Positions 23,742 to 32,085 of a stretch of 64,000 nucleotides of DNA are shown piece by piece. The translations under genes were made by a program, and so were the position numbers. The first letter of the stretch is position 1. Each line of letters opens with the position of its first letter. The notes under the pieces were generated by a model, which did no database searches, had not been told where the DNA came from, and saw only the letters and a program-made list of their open reading frames with translations. Source of the DNA: JAKFEW01 sp036675505 (lineage in GTDB: Bacteria > Cyanobacteriota > Sericytochromatia > S15B-MN24 > JAQBPE01); the NCBI GenBank assembly GCA_036675505.1, contig JAKFEW010000103.1, forward strand, positions 1-64,000. The letters are read 5' to 3'.

Positions 23742-24748
23742 AACGGGGCCGCAAGGGCGGCGTGACGGTGCTCGTCGCCGCCACGCTCACCGCCTTGCTC
23801 GGCGCGGCGGCCTGGGTCGTCGACCTGTCCGCCGGCATGCACGTGCGCACGCGGCAGCAGATGGCGGCTGACGCCGGGGCGCTGGCGGCGGCTTTCCACC
23901 TCCTGCCCCCCACCGGCGCGCCGGTGCCGGACGAGACGCTCGTCCGGTCGGCGGCCCGCACCTGGGTCCAGCGCAACGGCTTCACCATCGACGACGCTGC
24001 GGTGAGCATCTGGCGCAACCCGGCGCTCGGCAACCCGGCGCCCTCGGGTGGCGTGCCGAAGTTCGTGCGCGACACCGTGATCGTGGGCTGGGACCAGCCG
24101 GTGGCGACGTCGTTCGCGAGCATCTTCGGCATCGACTCATTCGAGGTGGGCGCGAAGGCCGCGGCCACCCTGGGCGGACCCACCGAACTCCCGATGGGCT
24201 TCTTGCCCTTCGGGGTGCCGGCTTATCAGGACGAAAACAAGCAGTGGTGGGCGCTCGGCTCGCCGGTCGACGGCGACTACCGGATGCTCACGCCCAACCC
24301 GCCCACCCAGCTGGTGCTCAAGGTCAAGAGCCAGAGCCAGCAAATCGGCAACTTCCTCGCCCTCTCGCTCAACGGCGTGACCGGCGCCGACAACTACCGC
24401 CAAAACATCCTCTTCGGCGCGAACCGTTCTTATCAGTATGGCGATGTCGTCTGGACCGAGACCGGCAACATGGCCGGCCCCACGCGCCAGGGCATCCTGG
24501 ACCGGCTCGCGCTCGAGCGCGGCGCCAGGGTCCTGCTCCCGCTGATCAAGCGCGAGGAGTGGGAGACCAACAACGGCCACAGCCAGGTCACGCTGATCGG
24601 CTTCGTCGCCGCCCAGATCAGCTCCGTCTCGGGCGGCGGCGAAATCTACGCCACCTTCGAGACCCGCGTCATCCCCGTCAAAGGCAGCACCGCTGTCAAC
24701 AACAGCCCGGGGGTGTTCGCCCCCATCCTGGTCATGGTCCCGGCCTGA
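23738..24748 (+). CDS. TadG-like Flp pilus assembly protein
   Basis: A 336-residue protein starting at GTG 23738, overlapping the cpaC stop (GTGA). The N-terminal TadG-type segment GGVTVLVAATLTALLGAAAW, then DLSAGMHVRTRQQMAADAGALAAAF, is diagnostic. The large extracytoplasmic remainder has a FLPFGVPAYQ/LLPLIKREEWE pattern seen in many TadG-like proteins. No von Willebrand (MIDAS) motif is evident, in contrast to proteobacterial TadG. It may anchor the pilus or serve as a surface component. Confidence 0.85.
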   Translation: MKRGRKGGVTVLVAATLTALLGAAAWVVDLSAGMHVRTRQQMAADAGALAAAFHLLPPTGAPVPDETLVRSAARTWVQRNGFTIDDAAVSIWRNPALGNPAPSGGVPKFVRDTVIVGWDQPVATSFASIFGIDSFEVGAKAAATLGGPTELPMGFLPFGVPAYQDENKQWWALGSPVDGDYRMLTPNPPTQLVLKVKSQSQQIGNFLALSLNGVTGADNYRQNILFGANRSYQYGDVVWTETGNMAGPTRQGILDRLALERGARVLLPLIKREEWETNNGHSQVTLIGFVAAQISSVSGGGEIYATFETRVIPVKGSTAVNNSPGVFAPILVMVPA

Positions 24749-24799
24749 ATCGGACCCAGCGCCGCCCGTCATAGCGGCCCGTCATGTGTGGAGAACCTC

Positions 24800-26020
24800 A
24801 TGTCCTACCATCGTTTTGCGCTCGCGTACTGCGACCCGATCCCCAGCCGCCGCCAGCAGGTCCTCGTCGACCTGATCGAGGATCGGGGCCAGGTGCAGGT
24901 CGCGGAAAGCCTGACATCCATCCCCAACAACGTCGACGTCGCCCTGATCGGCGTCGACGACCTCCGCGGCGCGCTGCCCCAGCTGCGCTGGCTCGCGGAG
25001 GAGAACCCGAACAGGCAGCTGATCCTGCTCTGGGAGGGCGCCGACCAGAGCTTGCTCATCGAGGCGATGCGCGCCGGCGTGCGTGACATCGTCACCGACC
25101 CGCGCGGCGTCAGCGAGGCCGTGCAGCGCCTCTGGGTCCGCATGGCCCAGGCGCAGGGCAACGGCGTCGATCGCCCCGGCCGCATCGTGTCGATCTTCTC
25201 GCTCAAGGGCGGCATCGGCAAGAGCACGCTGGCGGCGAACCTGCCGATCGTGCTGCACCGCATGACCGGCCTGCCGACGACGGTCATCGACATGTCGCTG
25301 CCCTGCGGCAACCTCGAGATGTACCTCGACCTGAAGCCCACCCGCTGCATCAGCGACCTGCTTTCGGCCGGCAAGGACATCGACAAGAAGCTCGTCCAGC
25401 AGGCCATGATCCGCCATTCGAGCGGCATTTCGCTGATCGCGGGCCCGCGCCACGATTCCATGCTCGCGCTCGGCGAGCACTCCGCCTGGCCGGTGCTCAA
25501 CGCGCTGACCCAGACGCCCGGCCTGGTGGTGATCGACCTCGGCTCGTTCGTCGAGGAGGCCCACGCGAGCGTGCTCGACGCCTCGGACCTGATCATCATC
25601 CCGCTCGTCCCGCTGATCTCGAGCGTCGGCACGATGCCCCAGGCCCGCAAGTTCCTGCGCGAAATCGGCGTGCCCGACACGCGCGTGCTCCCCGTGATCA
25701 ACCACGCCGCGCCGGATGGCGAGGTGGTGCCCGGCGACGTGATCGCGCAGCTGGTCGGCTGCCGGCCGCGCCACGAGCTGCCCTGGGGCGGCGCGGACAT
25801 CGCGGCCTCGCTCAACGCGGGCCTGCCGGTCTGCCAATACAAGCCCCGCAGCCCCCTTTCGCAGGCGATCGAGGCGTTGGCGCGCGAGGTGACGGTGCGC
25901 GTGGGCCTCACCCACGCCGAGCCCCAGCCCGAGCAGGTCGAGGACGCGAGGGCGGGCGCCGTCGCGTGGATCAAATCGCTTTTCGGCCAGAAAGGAATCG
26001 TGAACTATGTTCGGTCTTAG
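24800..26020 (+). CDS. cpaE: CpaE/TadZ polar-localisation ATPase
   Basis: A MinD/ParA-like protein (406 residues) that positions the Tad machinery. Residues ~1-115 form a receiver-like domain without a clear phospho-aspartate. The deviant Walker A KGGIGKST (K136, K141) and VIDMSLP, VVIDLGS follow. The ATG at 24800 has a GGAG site 6 nt upstream, making it better than the GTG at 24788. The gene overlaps cpaF by 14 bp. Confidence 0.92.
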   Translation: MSYHRFALAYCDPIPSRRQQVLVDLIEDRGQVQVAESLTSIPNNVDVALIGVDDLRGALPQLRWLAEENPNRQLILLWEGADQSLLIEAMRAGVRDIVTDPRGVSEAVQRLWVRMAQAQGNGVDRPGRIVSIFSLKGGIGKSTLAANLPIVLHRMTGLPTTVIDMSLPCGNLEMYLDLKPTRCISDLLSAGKDIDKKLVQQAMIRHSSGISLIAGPRHDSMLALGEHSAWPVLNALTQTPGLVVIDLGSFVEEAHASVLDASDLIIIPLVPLISSVGTMPQARKFLREIGVPDTRVLPVINHAAPDGEVVPGDVIAQLVGCRPRHELPWGGADIAASLNAGLPVCQYKPRSPLSQAIEALAREVTVRVGLTHAEPQPEQVEDARAGAVAWIKSLFGQKGIVNYVRS

Positions 26021-27431
26021 GCGTCACCAACAGGTCCCGACGCCCGGCACCAGCGGCTCGAAGGCGAATGAAATCGAGATCCGCGTGTCGGAAGCCCCCG
26101 TCAGCCAGCCCGGCCTCTACCAGGTCCGTGGCTCGGGCTACGACGAGCTGAAGAACGCGATCCACGCGCGCATCGTCGACGAGGCGAGCGGCCTGCTCAG
26201 CGGGGAAGGCCCGGAAGCGATGGCGGCGATGCGCCGGCTCGTGTCCGAGACGGCCATGCAAAAAGAAGAGCTGGTCACGCCTGTCAGGCTCGATCAGCTC
26301 GCCAGCGAGCTGCTCGACGAGATCAAAGGCCTCGGCCCGCTCGAGCCGCTGCTGCGCGACCCGTCGATCTCCGAAATCATGGTCAACAGCCCGCATGCGA
26401 TCTTCGTGGAACAGAACGGCAAGATCCTGCTCACGCCCGTGAAGTTCCAGGACGATCGGCACCTGCTGCGCATCATCGACCGCATCGTGCAGCGCGTCGG
26501 CCGCCACGTCGACGAGGCCAGCCCGATGGTGGACGCCCGCCTGCCGGACGGCTCGCGCGTCAACGCGATCATCCCGCCGCTCGCCCTGAACGGCGCGTGC
26601 CTCACGATCCGCCGCTTCAGCAAGGAGCCGCTCAAGGTCGAGGATCTGGTCGACAAGGGGAGCATGACGCCCGGCATGGCCGAGTTCCTGCGCCTGTGCG
26701 TGGTCGGCAAGCTCAACACGCTGGTCTCGGGCGGCACCGGCTCCGGTAAGACGACCGTGCTGAACGTGCTCTCCTCCTTCATCCCGGCCGACGAGCGCCT
26801 GATCACGATCGAGGACGCGGCCGAACTGCAGCTCCAGCAGCCCCATGTCGTGAAGCTGGAGACGCGCCAGGCCAACACCGAAGGCACAGGCGCCATCACC
26901 CAATCCGATCTGCTGCGCAACACGCTGCGTATGCGCCCCGACCGCATCATCATCGGTGAGGTCCGCGGCGGCGAGGCGTTGACGATGCTCCAGGCGATGA
27001 ACACCGGCCACGAGGGCTCGATGACCACGGTCCACGCCAACACCTGCCGCGACGCGCTCTCGCGCCTCGAGACGATGGTGCTGATGGCCGGCATGGATCT
27101 GCCCCACCGCGCGATCCGCGAGCAGGTGGCGAGCGCCCTCGACCTGATCGTCCAGATCGAGCGCTCGCCGGACGGCAAGCGCCGTGTCACGGCCATCTCC
27201 GAGCTGGTCGGCATGGAAGGCGACGTCTATTTGCTGCAAGACATTTTCCGCTTCGTCGTGACGGGCCGCGGGCCCGAGGGCGAGATCCTCGGCCACCACC
27301 GGCCCACGGGCATCGTGCCCCGCGCCCAGGCGCGGCTCGAGGCGCGCGGCCTGCATGTGCCGCTCTGGTGCTTCCAGCCGACTTCAGCGGCGATCGCCCA
27401 CGCGAACGCCCAGGGAGGGCAGAACGCATGA
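26007..27431 (+). CDS. cpaF: CpaF/TadA pilus assembly ATPase
   Basis: Cytoplasmic hexameric ATPase driving Tad pilus extension (474 residues). Motifs: Walker A SGGTGSGKTT (K248), Asp box TIEDAAELQLQQPHVV, Walker B RIIIGEVRGGEAL and His box TGHEGSMTTVHANT. The N-terminal helical domain contains the GPLEPLLRDPSISEIMVN signature. An AAAGGA site precedes the ATG. The stop overlaps the tadB ATG (ATGA). Confidence 0.96.
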   Translation: MFGLRRHQQVPTPGTSGSKANEIEIRVSEAPVSQPGLYQVRGSGYDELKNAIHARIVDEASGLLSGEGPEAMAAMRRLVSETAMQKEELVTPVRLDQLASELLDEIKGLGPLEPLLRDPSISEIMVNSPHAIFVEQNGKILLTPVKFQDDRHLLRIIDRIVQRVGRHVDEASPMVDARLPDGSRVNAIIPPLALNGACLTIRRFSKEPLKVEDLVDKGSMTPGMAEFLRLCVVGKLNTLVSGGTGSGKTTVLNVLSSFIPADERLITIEDAAELQLQQPHVVKLETRQANTEGTGAITQSDLLRNTLRMRPDRIIIGEVRGGEALTMLQAMNTGHEGSMTTVHANTCRDALSRLETMVLMAGMDLPHRAIREQVASALDLIVQIERSPDGKRRVTAISELVGMEGDVYLLQDIFRFVVTGRGPEGEILGHHRPTGIVPRAQARLEARGLHVPLWCFQPTSAAIAHANAQGGQNA

Positions 27432-28333
27432 GCCCCCTTCTGATCAGCCTCTTCGCGTTCGCGACGGCGGCGGCGCTCGGCTGGGCGGTGGCCGCCTGGG
27501 CCGGCGTCGGCGGCGGCGTCTCGCGCCAGCGCTTCCTGCGCTATGCCGGCGATCCGGTCTCGGTCGTGGACATGTCCAGCGTGGGCGGCCCGCAGATCCG
27601 GCTGCCCAAGCCCTGGGAGGCCTTCCTCGAGCGCGCCGGCATCGACTGGTCCGCCTCGCGGGCGGCCCAGATGGCCGGCCTGCACATGGTGGCGGGCCTC
27701 GCGATCGCCTGGCCGCTCGGCCTCGCGCCCCTGGGCGCCGTGGGCGGCCTCGTCGCGATGTGGGTGCGCCTGCGCATGGCGCAGCAGCGCCGCTCCCAGC
27801 GCATGGCCGCCCAGCTGCCGGACGCCCTCATGCTGATGGCGACCGCGCTGCGCTCCGGCATGGGCTTCCAACAGGCGCTCCAGATGGTGGCCGAAGAAGG
27901 CGCAGCACCGCTCGCGCCCGAGCTCGGCCGGCTCTCGCGCGACCTCGCGCTGGGCCTCTCGATGGACGAGGCGCTGGTGCGCCTGCAGACGCGCCTCGGC
28001 AGCACGGACGGCGAGATGCTCTCGGCCGCGCTGCTGGTGCAGCGCCAGACCGGCGGCAACCTGGTCGAGATCCTGACCAACCTGCACGACACGATCCGCG
28101 ATCGCCAGAACGTGCAGGGCCAGGTGCGCACATTGACCGCGCAGGGCCGCCTCTCGGGCATGGTCCTGACGGCGATCCCGATCTTCCTGGCGCTCGCATT
28201 CTGGGTGCTCAACCGCGACTACCTGCTGGTGTTGGTCAACGATCCGCGCGGCCGCATGCTCAGCTGCATCGCGATCAGCTTGATGCTGATCGGCGTGTAC
28301 TTCATCCGCCGCATCGTCCGCATCACGCTCTGA
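27428..28333 (+). CDS. tadB: TadB inner-membrane platform protein
   Basis: A T2SS-F/GspF-domain protein (301 residues) with two N-terminal and two C-terminal membrane segments. The GspF core reads LPDALMLMATALRSGMGFQQAL and QTGGNLVEILTNLHDTIRDR. It pairs with TadC as the pilus platform energised by CpaF. Coupled by ATGA to cpaF. Confidence 0.92.
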   Translation: MSPLLISLFAFATAAALGWAVAAWAGVGGGVSRQRFLRYAGDPVSVVDMSSVGGPQIRLPKPWEAFLERAGIDWSASRAAQMAGLHMVAGLAIAWPLGLAPLGAVGGLVAMWVRLRMAQQRRSQRMAAQLPDALMLMATALRSGMGFQQALQMVAEEGAAPLAPELGRLSRDLALGLSMDEALVRLQTRLGSTDGEMLSAALLVQRQTGGNLVEILTNLHDTIRDRQNVQGQVRTLTAQGRLSGMVLTAIPIFLALAFWVLNRDYLLVLVNDPRGRMLSCIAISLMLIGVYFIRRIVRITL

Positions 28334-28349
28334 CGAGGAAACATCAACC

Positions 28350-29255
28350 ATGACACTCTGGCTCGTGCTCGCCGTCGGCCTGACGGCCACCCTTTTGACC
28401 TTCTTCGCCTTCGAGCGGCCGGCCGCCGGCGTCGCCACCCGCTTCACGCGCTACGCGAATGACGCGGCGGTGCCCGAAGAGCTGACCGCACCCGGCTGGT
28501 GGGAAGACTGGCGCGGTCGCGCCGTGCGCTCCTTCGCGCCGATCATCTCGAAGGCGCTGCCTTCCCACTACGTGGAGTCCGCCAAGCACCGGCTGCGCCA
28601 GGCGGGCATGTACCGCGCGGCCCACCTGCAGGCTTACCTCGTGTCGCAGGCCGGCCTGGGCGGCAGCTTCGCGCTGACCGGCCTGGTGCTGGGCGGCCGG
28701 GCCGGCGTGCTCTGGGCGACCGCCGGCTTCGCGGTCGGCTTCCTGGTGCCGCATGTCGTGCTCACGGTGCTCGTGAAGCGCCGGCAGGACCAGATCAACA
28801 GCGCGCTGCCGGACAGCATCGACCTGCTCACGGCTTGCGTCGAGGCCGGGCTCGGCCTGGATGCGGCGATCGCCCAGCTCACGCGCCGCCGCTCGCCCCA
28901 GAGCAAGTCGCTGAACCAGGAGTTCACGCGGTACCTGTCCGAGCTGCAGGTCGGCGTGGGGCGTGGCGCCGCGCTGCGCGCCCTCGGCGGCCGCTCCGGC
29001 GTGGAGGACTTCCGCCACGTCGTCACCGCGCTCGTCCACGGCGACGCGCTCGGCGTGGGCGTCGCCCAGATCCTGCGGGCCCAGGCCCAGCACCTGCGGC
29101 TGCGCCGCAAGCAGCGCGCCGAGGAGAAGGCCATGAAGGCGCCGATCAAGATCCTCTTCCCGCTGCTGTTCGGGATCTTCCCCTCGATCTTCGTGATCAT
29201 CCTTGGGCCGGCCGCGCTCAGGCTGATGGACAACTTCATCGGCAAGTTTAGTTAA
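28350..29255 (+). CDS. tadC: TadC inner-membrane platform protein
   Basis: The second GspF-type platform protein (301 residues), typically next to tadB. The core LPDSIDLLTACVEAGLGLDAA and the C-terminal EEKAMKAPIKILFPLLFGIFPS are characteristic. The ATG at 28350 has a GAGGAAA site. It closes the tad operon; only a weak GC hairpin (29272-29285) follows, so read-through to the P-loop gene is possible. Confidence 0.92.
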   Translation: MTLWLVLAVGLTATLLTFFAFERPAAGVATRFTRYANDAAVPEELTAPGWWEDWRGRAVRSFAPIISKALPSHYVESAKHRLRQAGMYRAAHLQAYLVSQAGLGGSFALTGLVLGGRAGVLWATAGFAVGFLVPHVVLTVLVKRRQDQINSALPDSIDLLTACVEAGLGLDAAIAQLTRRRSPQSKSLNQEFTRYLSELQVGVGRGAALRALGGRSGVEDFRHVVTALVHGDALGVGVAQILRAQAQHLRLRRKQRAEEKAMKAPIKILFPLLFGIFPSIFVIILGPAALRLMDNFIGKFS

Positions 29256-29297
29256 GCAACGGCAAGATCGGGCCCGCACCCGGGCATGTGGATCTCC

Positions 29298-29322
29298 GAC
29301 GGGGTAGCTCCGGTTCCCCGTC
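29298..29322 (+). promoter_or_regulatory. Leader hairpin before the P-loop kinase-like gene
   Basis: GACGGGG (29298-29304) and CCCCGTC (29316-29322) form a 7-bp stem around an 11-nt loop, ending immediately before the AGGAGGG ribosome site. It may modulate translation initiation of the ATG at 29333 or act as a weak terminator for the tad operon. Confidence 0.35.
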
Positions 29323-29332
29323 AGGAGGGAAG

Positions 29333-29923
29333 ATGACCACCGGGTCTCGATCAGGGCGGCACCCCCGCATCACGCTCACCGGCGCCCCATGCGTCGGCAA
29401 GACCACGCTCGCTCGGGCGCTGGCGGATCGTCTCGACCTGCCGCTGCTGCCCGAGCGCTCGCGCGAGGTGGCCCGGGAATGGGGGCTGACGCCCGCGACG
29501 GTGCCCGAAGAGCGCCGACTCGAGTTCCAGTGGGCGATCCTCGATCGCCAGATCGAGATGGAAGAGGCCCAGGGCGAGTCCGGCTTCGTCTCGGACCGCT
29601 GCCCGGTCGACTCGCTCTGCCACTTCGAGTGGTTCGGGCCGATGCACGGCTGGCCCGATCATGAGGCCGCGCGCTACCGCCACGTGGTCGAGCAGCGGGT
29701 GCAGCGTTACGACTTGCTGATCGTGATCCCGCCCATGTTCCCGATCGTCGACGACGGCGAGCGCATCGCCGATCCCGCGTTCCAGACCGGCATGCACGCC
29801 GTGGTGGATCGGCTGGTCGTCGGCTGGCAGGGGTTGCTCGGGCCGCGCCTGCACGTGGTCGACGAGCTCGATTTCGAGGCCCGGCTGCGCAAGGTGATGG
29901 ACGCGCTCGGCGCCCGCGTATAG
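29333..29923 (+). CDS. NadR-like P-loop kinase (AAA_28-type ATPase)
   Basis: A 196-residue cytoplasmic NTPase with Walker A TGAPCVGKTTLARALA and a VSDRCPVDSL segment that matches the lid/Asp region of NadR-type nucleoside kinases. The C-terminal half has the IVIPPMFPIVDDGERIADP pattern of the AAA_28 family. A ribosylnicotinamide kinase or other small-molecule kinase role is possible but unproven. AGGAGGG precedes the ATG. Confidence 0.8.
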   Translation: MTTGSRSGRHPRITLTGAPCVGKTTLARALADRLDLPLLPERSREVAREWGLTPATVPEERRLEFQWAILDRQIEMEEAQGESGFVSDRCPVDSLCHFEWFGPMHGWPDHEAARYRHVVEQRVQRYDLLIVIPPMFPIVDDGERIADPAFQTGMHAVVDRLVVGWQGLLGPRLHVVDELDFEARLRKVMDALGARV

Positions 29924-29930
29924 CTCGCTT

Positions 29931-29940
29931 GGGGTAGGAT
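29931..29940 (+). promoter_or_regulatory. -10 element (GGGGTAGGAT) predicting a leaderless mRNA
   Basis: TAGGAT ends 6 nt before the ATG at 29947, the same geometry as at 9776-9785 and 48542-48547. There is no convincing separate ribosome site: the only G-rich tract (GGGG) falls within those 6 nt. Confidence 0.45.
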
Positions 29941-29946
29941 GGGGAC

Positions 29947-31140
29947 ATGATTCGCCGCATCGCCCGCCTGCTGCCCCTGGCCCTCCCGCTGGCCCTGCCC
30001 CTCGCCGCCTGCGCCCCCGCGCCCGGGCCCGTGGCCGCGCCTACGCCCGGCTTCGTGGTGGCGCCGCCGGCCTCGCCGGCGGCCGCGACGCCGACGCCGC
30101 TCCCCGTCGCGACACCGACGCCGGCCGTCGCCACGATCGCGGGGGCGGAGGACGAAGGCTACCTGGACGGCCCCGGCAGCCTTGCCCGGTTCAACACGCC
30201 GCTCGGCCTCGCGCTGGGCGCCGATGGCGACCTCTACGTCGCGGACTCCCAGAACCACCGCATCCGCCGCATCGACCTCGACGATCCGGCCTACCCGGTG
30301 ACCACCGTGGCCGGCGGCGGACTCGTCGCCAAGCCCGGCGAGTTCGTGGACGGCGAGTTCAAGGATGGTGCGGGCGGCCAGGCGCGCTTCTTCGAGCCCA
30401 GCCAGCTGGTCACGGCGCCCGACGGCGCTTTCTACGTCACGGACGCCTTCAACCACCGCATCCGCCGCATCGTGCTCGGCGCCGGCGGCGCCCAGGTCAC
30501 CACGATCGCGGGCAACGGCAAGGAGACCAGCGAGGACGGCCTGGGCACCGCGGCGAGCTTCCGCGTGCCGTTCGGCCTCGCGATCGACGCGCGCGGCGAC
30601 CTTTACGTGTCAGACCACTGGGGTCACGTGGTGCGCCGCATCGTGGACCCCGCGAGCCAGGCCGCCGTCAATACGATCGCCGGCCGCTTCGACGCGCCGG
30701 CCTACCTCGACAAGCGGGGGGCGGCCGCCCGCTTCGCCTTCCCCGCCGGCCTGGCCGTGGACCCGGCCGGCAACGTCTACGTGCTCGAGGCGAAGGGCTG
30801 CCACCTGCGGCGCATCGAGCCCGACCTCGACGTGCTCACGCTCAACGACACGGCGCCCGACGCCTGCGGCAACCAGGACGGCAACCTCGAGGGCGGTCGC
30901 CTGAACCAGGCCCGCATGATCGCGAGCGTGCCGGGCGGGACCGGCTTCGTGCTGGTCGCGGGCGACGAGGGCAACCAGGCGGTCCGCCGGATCGACGTGG
31001 TGAACGAGGCCGGCGACGGGACGATCCGGACGATCGCGGACGGCGGCACCGGGCTCGAGAAGCCGCGGGGCCTCGCGGTCACGAAGGACGGGTTCGTCTA
31101 CGTGGCCGACGGCCACCGCATCCGCCGCCTCAAGCTCTAG
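29947..31140 (+). CDS. NHL-repeat beta-propeller lipoprotein
   Basis: A secreted lipoprotein (397 residues): signal peptide with lipobox LAAC (C22), a Pro/Thr/Ala-rich linker (~23-60), then an NHL propeller. The repeats are obvious: DLYVADSQNHRIRRID, AFYVTDAFNHRIRRIV and DLYVSDHWGHVVRRIV, each preceded by a TIAG strand. No enzymatic motif. It is one of four propeller lipoproteins in the window and is likely a surface binding or scaffold protein. Confidence 0.87.
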   Translation: MIRRIARLLPLALPLALPLAACAPAPGPVAAPTPGFVVAPPASPAAATPTPLPVATPTPAVATIAGAEDEGYLDGPGSLARFNTPLGLALGADGDLYVADSQNHRIRRIDLDDPAYPVTTVAGGGLVAKPGEFVDGEFKDGAGGQARFFEPSQLVTAPDGAFYVTDAFNHRIRRIVLGAGGAQVTTIAGNGKETSEDGLGTAASFRVPFGLAIDARGDLYVSDHWGHVVRRIVDPASQAAVNTIAGRFDAPAYLDKRGAAARFAFPAGLAVDPAGNVYVLEAKGCHLRRIEPDLDVLTLNDTAPDACGNQDGNLEGGRLNQARMIASVPGGTGFVLVAGDEGNQAVRRIDVVNEAGDGTIRTIADGGTGLEKPRGLAVTKDGFVYVADGHRIRRLKL

Positions 31141-31155
31141 TAGGGCCCCTGGCGC

Positions 31156-31169
31156 GGGTATGGTATCCC
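31156..31169 (+). promoter_or_regulatory. Candidate -10 element(s) before the Pro-rich exported protein
   Basis: CGGGTATGGT (31155-31164) overlaps a second TATCCC (31164-31169), 10-15 nt before the ATG at 31180. The same CGGGTATGGT-type string occurs on the minus strand at 44850-44840. Confidence 0.35.
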
Positions 31170-31179
31170 CGTAACCGCC

Positions 31180-32085
31180 ATGAATACGCGCCTGCCCCTC
31201 CTCTTCTTCCTGCTAGCCTCGCTGGCCGTGCCGGCGCACGCCGCCCAGGAGGTGCCCGTCGACCTGCGCCCGGACGCCGGGGCGCAGCTGGCCGCCGAGC
31301 GGACCATGAAGTCGCTGCTCGACGAATGGACCGCTACTGCCTTCGACGTGCAGTTCCAGGCCCGCTCGGAGGTCGACCTCGCGGCGCCCGGCCGGGTGAA
31401 GGTTCGGCTCGATGGGTTCGCGATCGGCTTCAACGCCGACTGGTACCGGCGCTACAAGGCCTTCCACGACGGGCTGGTGAAGCAGCCCTTCGGCCAGGAG
31501 ACCCTGGACCACGCGCTCGCCTACTGCCGCCAGGGCGACGGCCGCCTCCGCGCCACCATGCTCGACGGCGCGGGCAAGGTGCTCTGGGCCGCGCCAGTCA
31601 CGCACACCCGCGCGCCGAGCCACTACGCGCCGGTCGAGGCACACCTGTTCGCGCCACCGGTGCGGCGCGCGCTGCCTGCCGGCCCGCCGGATCTGCGCCA
31701 GCTCTGGCCGCCGCCGCCGGGCGAGGTGCCTTACCTGCTCGCGCCGCCTGACGCCGCGCGCACAGCGAAGCGCATCCGGCTCGGTGACATGGTCGGCCGG
31801 CGCTGGCCGGTCGACCTGCGCGACCCGCTGGCACCACCACCACCACCACCACCTGCGTCCCCCCCGGTCGCTCCCGGCGGGGCCCCCGTCCCGCCCGGTG
31901 GCGTTCCGGCCCCGGCCGGCGGGGCCCCGCTTCCACCCGGTGGTACCGCCGTCCCGGCCGGGGCCGCGCCGCGTCTGGCGCCGCCGGCGCTCGTCCCGGC
32001 CTCCGCAGCGACCACGACCCCGCGGCCCGCGCCGACCGCCCGCGTCGCGCCGCCCCGCCGCCAACAGCGCGAGGGTGGCCCCTGA
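31180..32085 (+). CDS. Exported protein with Pro/Gly/Ala-rich C-terminus, unknown
   Basis: A 301-residue protein with a clear signal peptide (LLFFLLASLAVPAHA^A). A globular domain (~25-215) contains DEWTATAFDVQFQARSEVD and VRLDGFAIGFNADWYRRYKAF and has no family I recognise. The C-terminal ~85 residues are low-complexity Pro/Gly/Ala with a run of prolines encoded by ACC/CCA repeats, suggesting a wall- or membrane-spanning linker. The stop overlaps the next ATG (TGATG), placing it at the head of a four-gene set of unknown function. Confidence 0.72.
   Translation: MNTRLPLLFFLLASLAVPAHAAQEVPVDLRPDAGAQLAAERTMKSLLDEWTATAFDVQFQARSEVDLAAPGRVKVRLDGFAIGFNADWYRRYKAFHDGLVKQPFGQETLDHALAYCRQGDGRLRATMLDGAGKVLWAAPVTHTRAPSHYAPVEAHLFAPPVRRALPAGPPDLRQLWPPPPGEVPYLLAPPDAARTAKRIRLGDMVGRRWPVDLRDPLAPPPPPPPASPPVAPGGAPVPPGGVPAPAGGAPLPPGGTAVPAGAAPRLAPPALVPASAATTTPRPAPTARVAPPRRQQREGGP
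31833..31853 (+). repeat. (ACC)7 trinucleotide repeat encoding a proline run
   Basis: Seven perfect ACC units within the coding sequence; a slippage-prone tract whose length changes would stay in frame. Confidence 0.85.

Noticed and set aside
29272..29285. GC hairpin as terminator of the tad operon
   Set aside because: Only a 5-bp stem and no T-tract; not distinguishable from background GC palindromes.
31784..31860. Poly-histidine run in a plus-strand frame
   Set aside because: It is the +1 frame reading of the (ACC)7 repeat; the real gene frame gives prolines with a signal peptide upstream.
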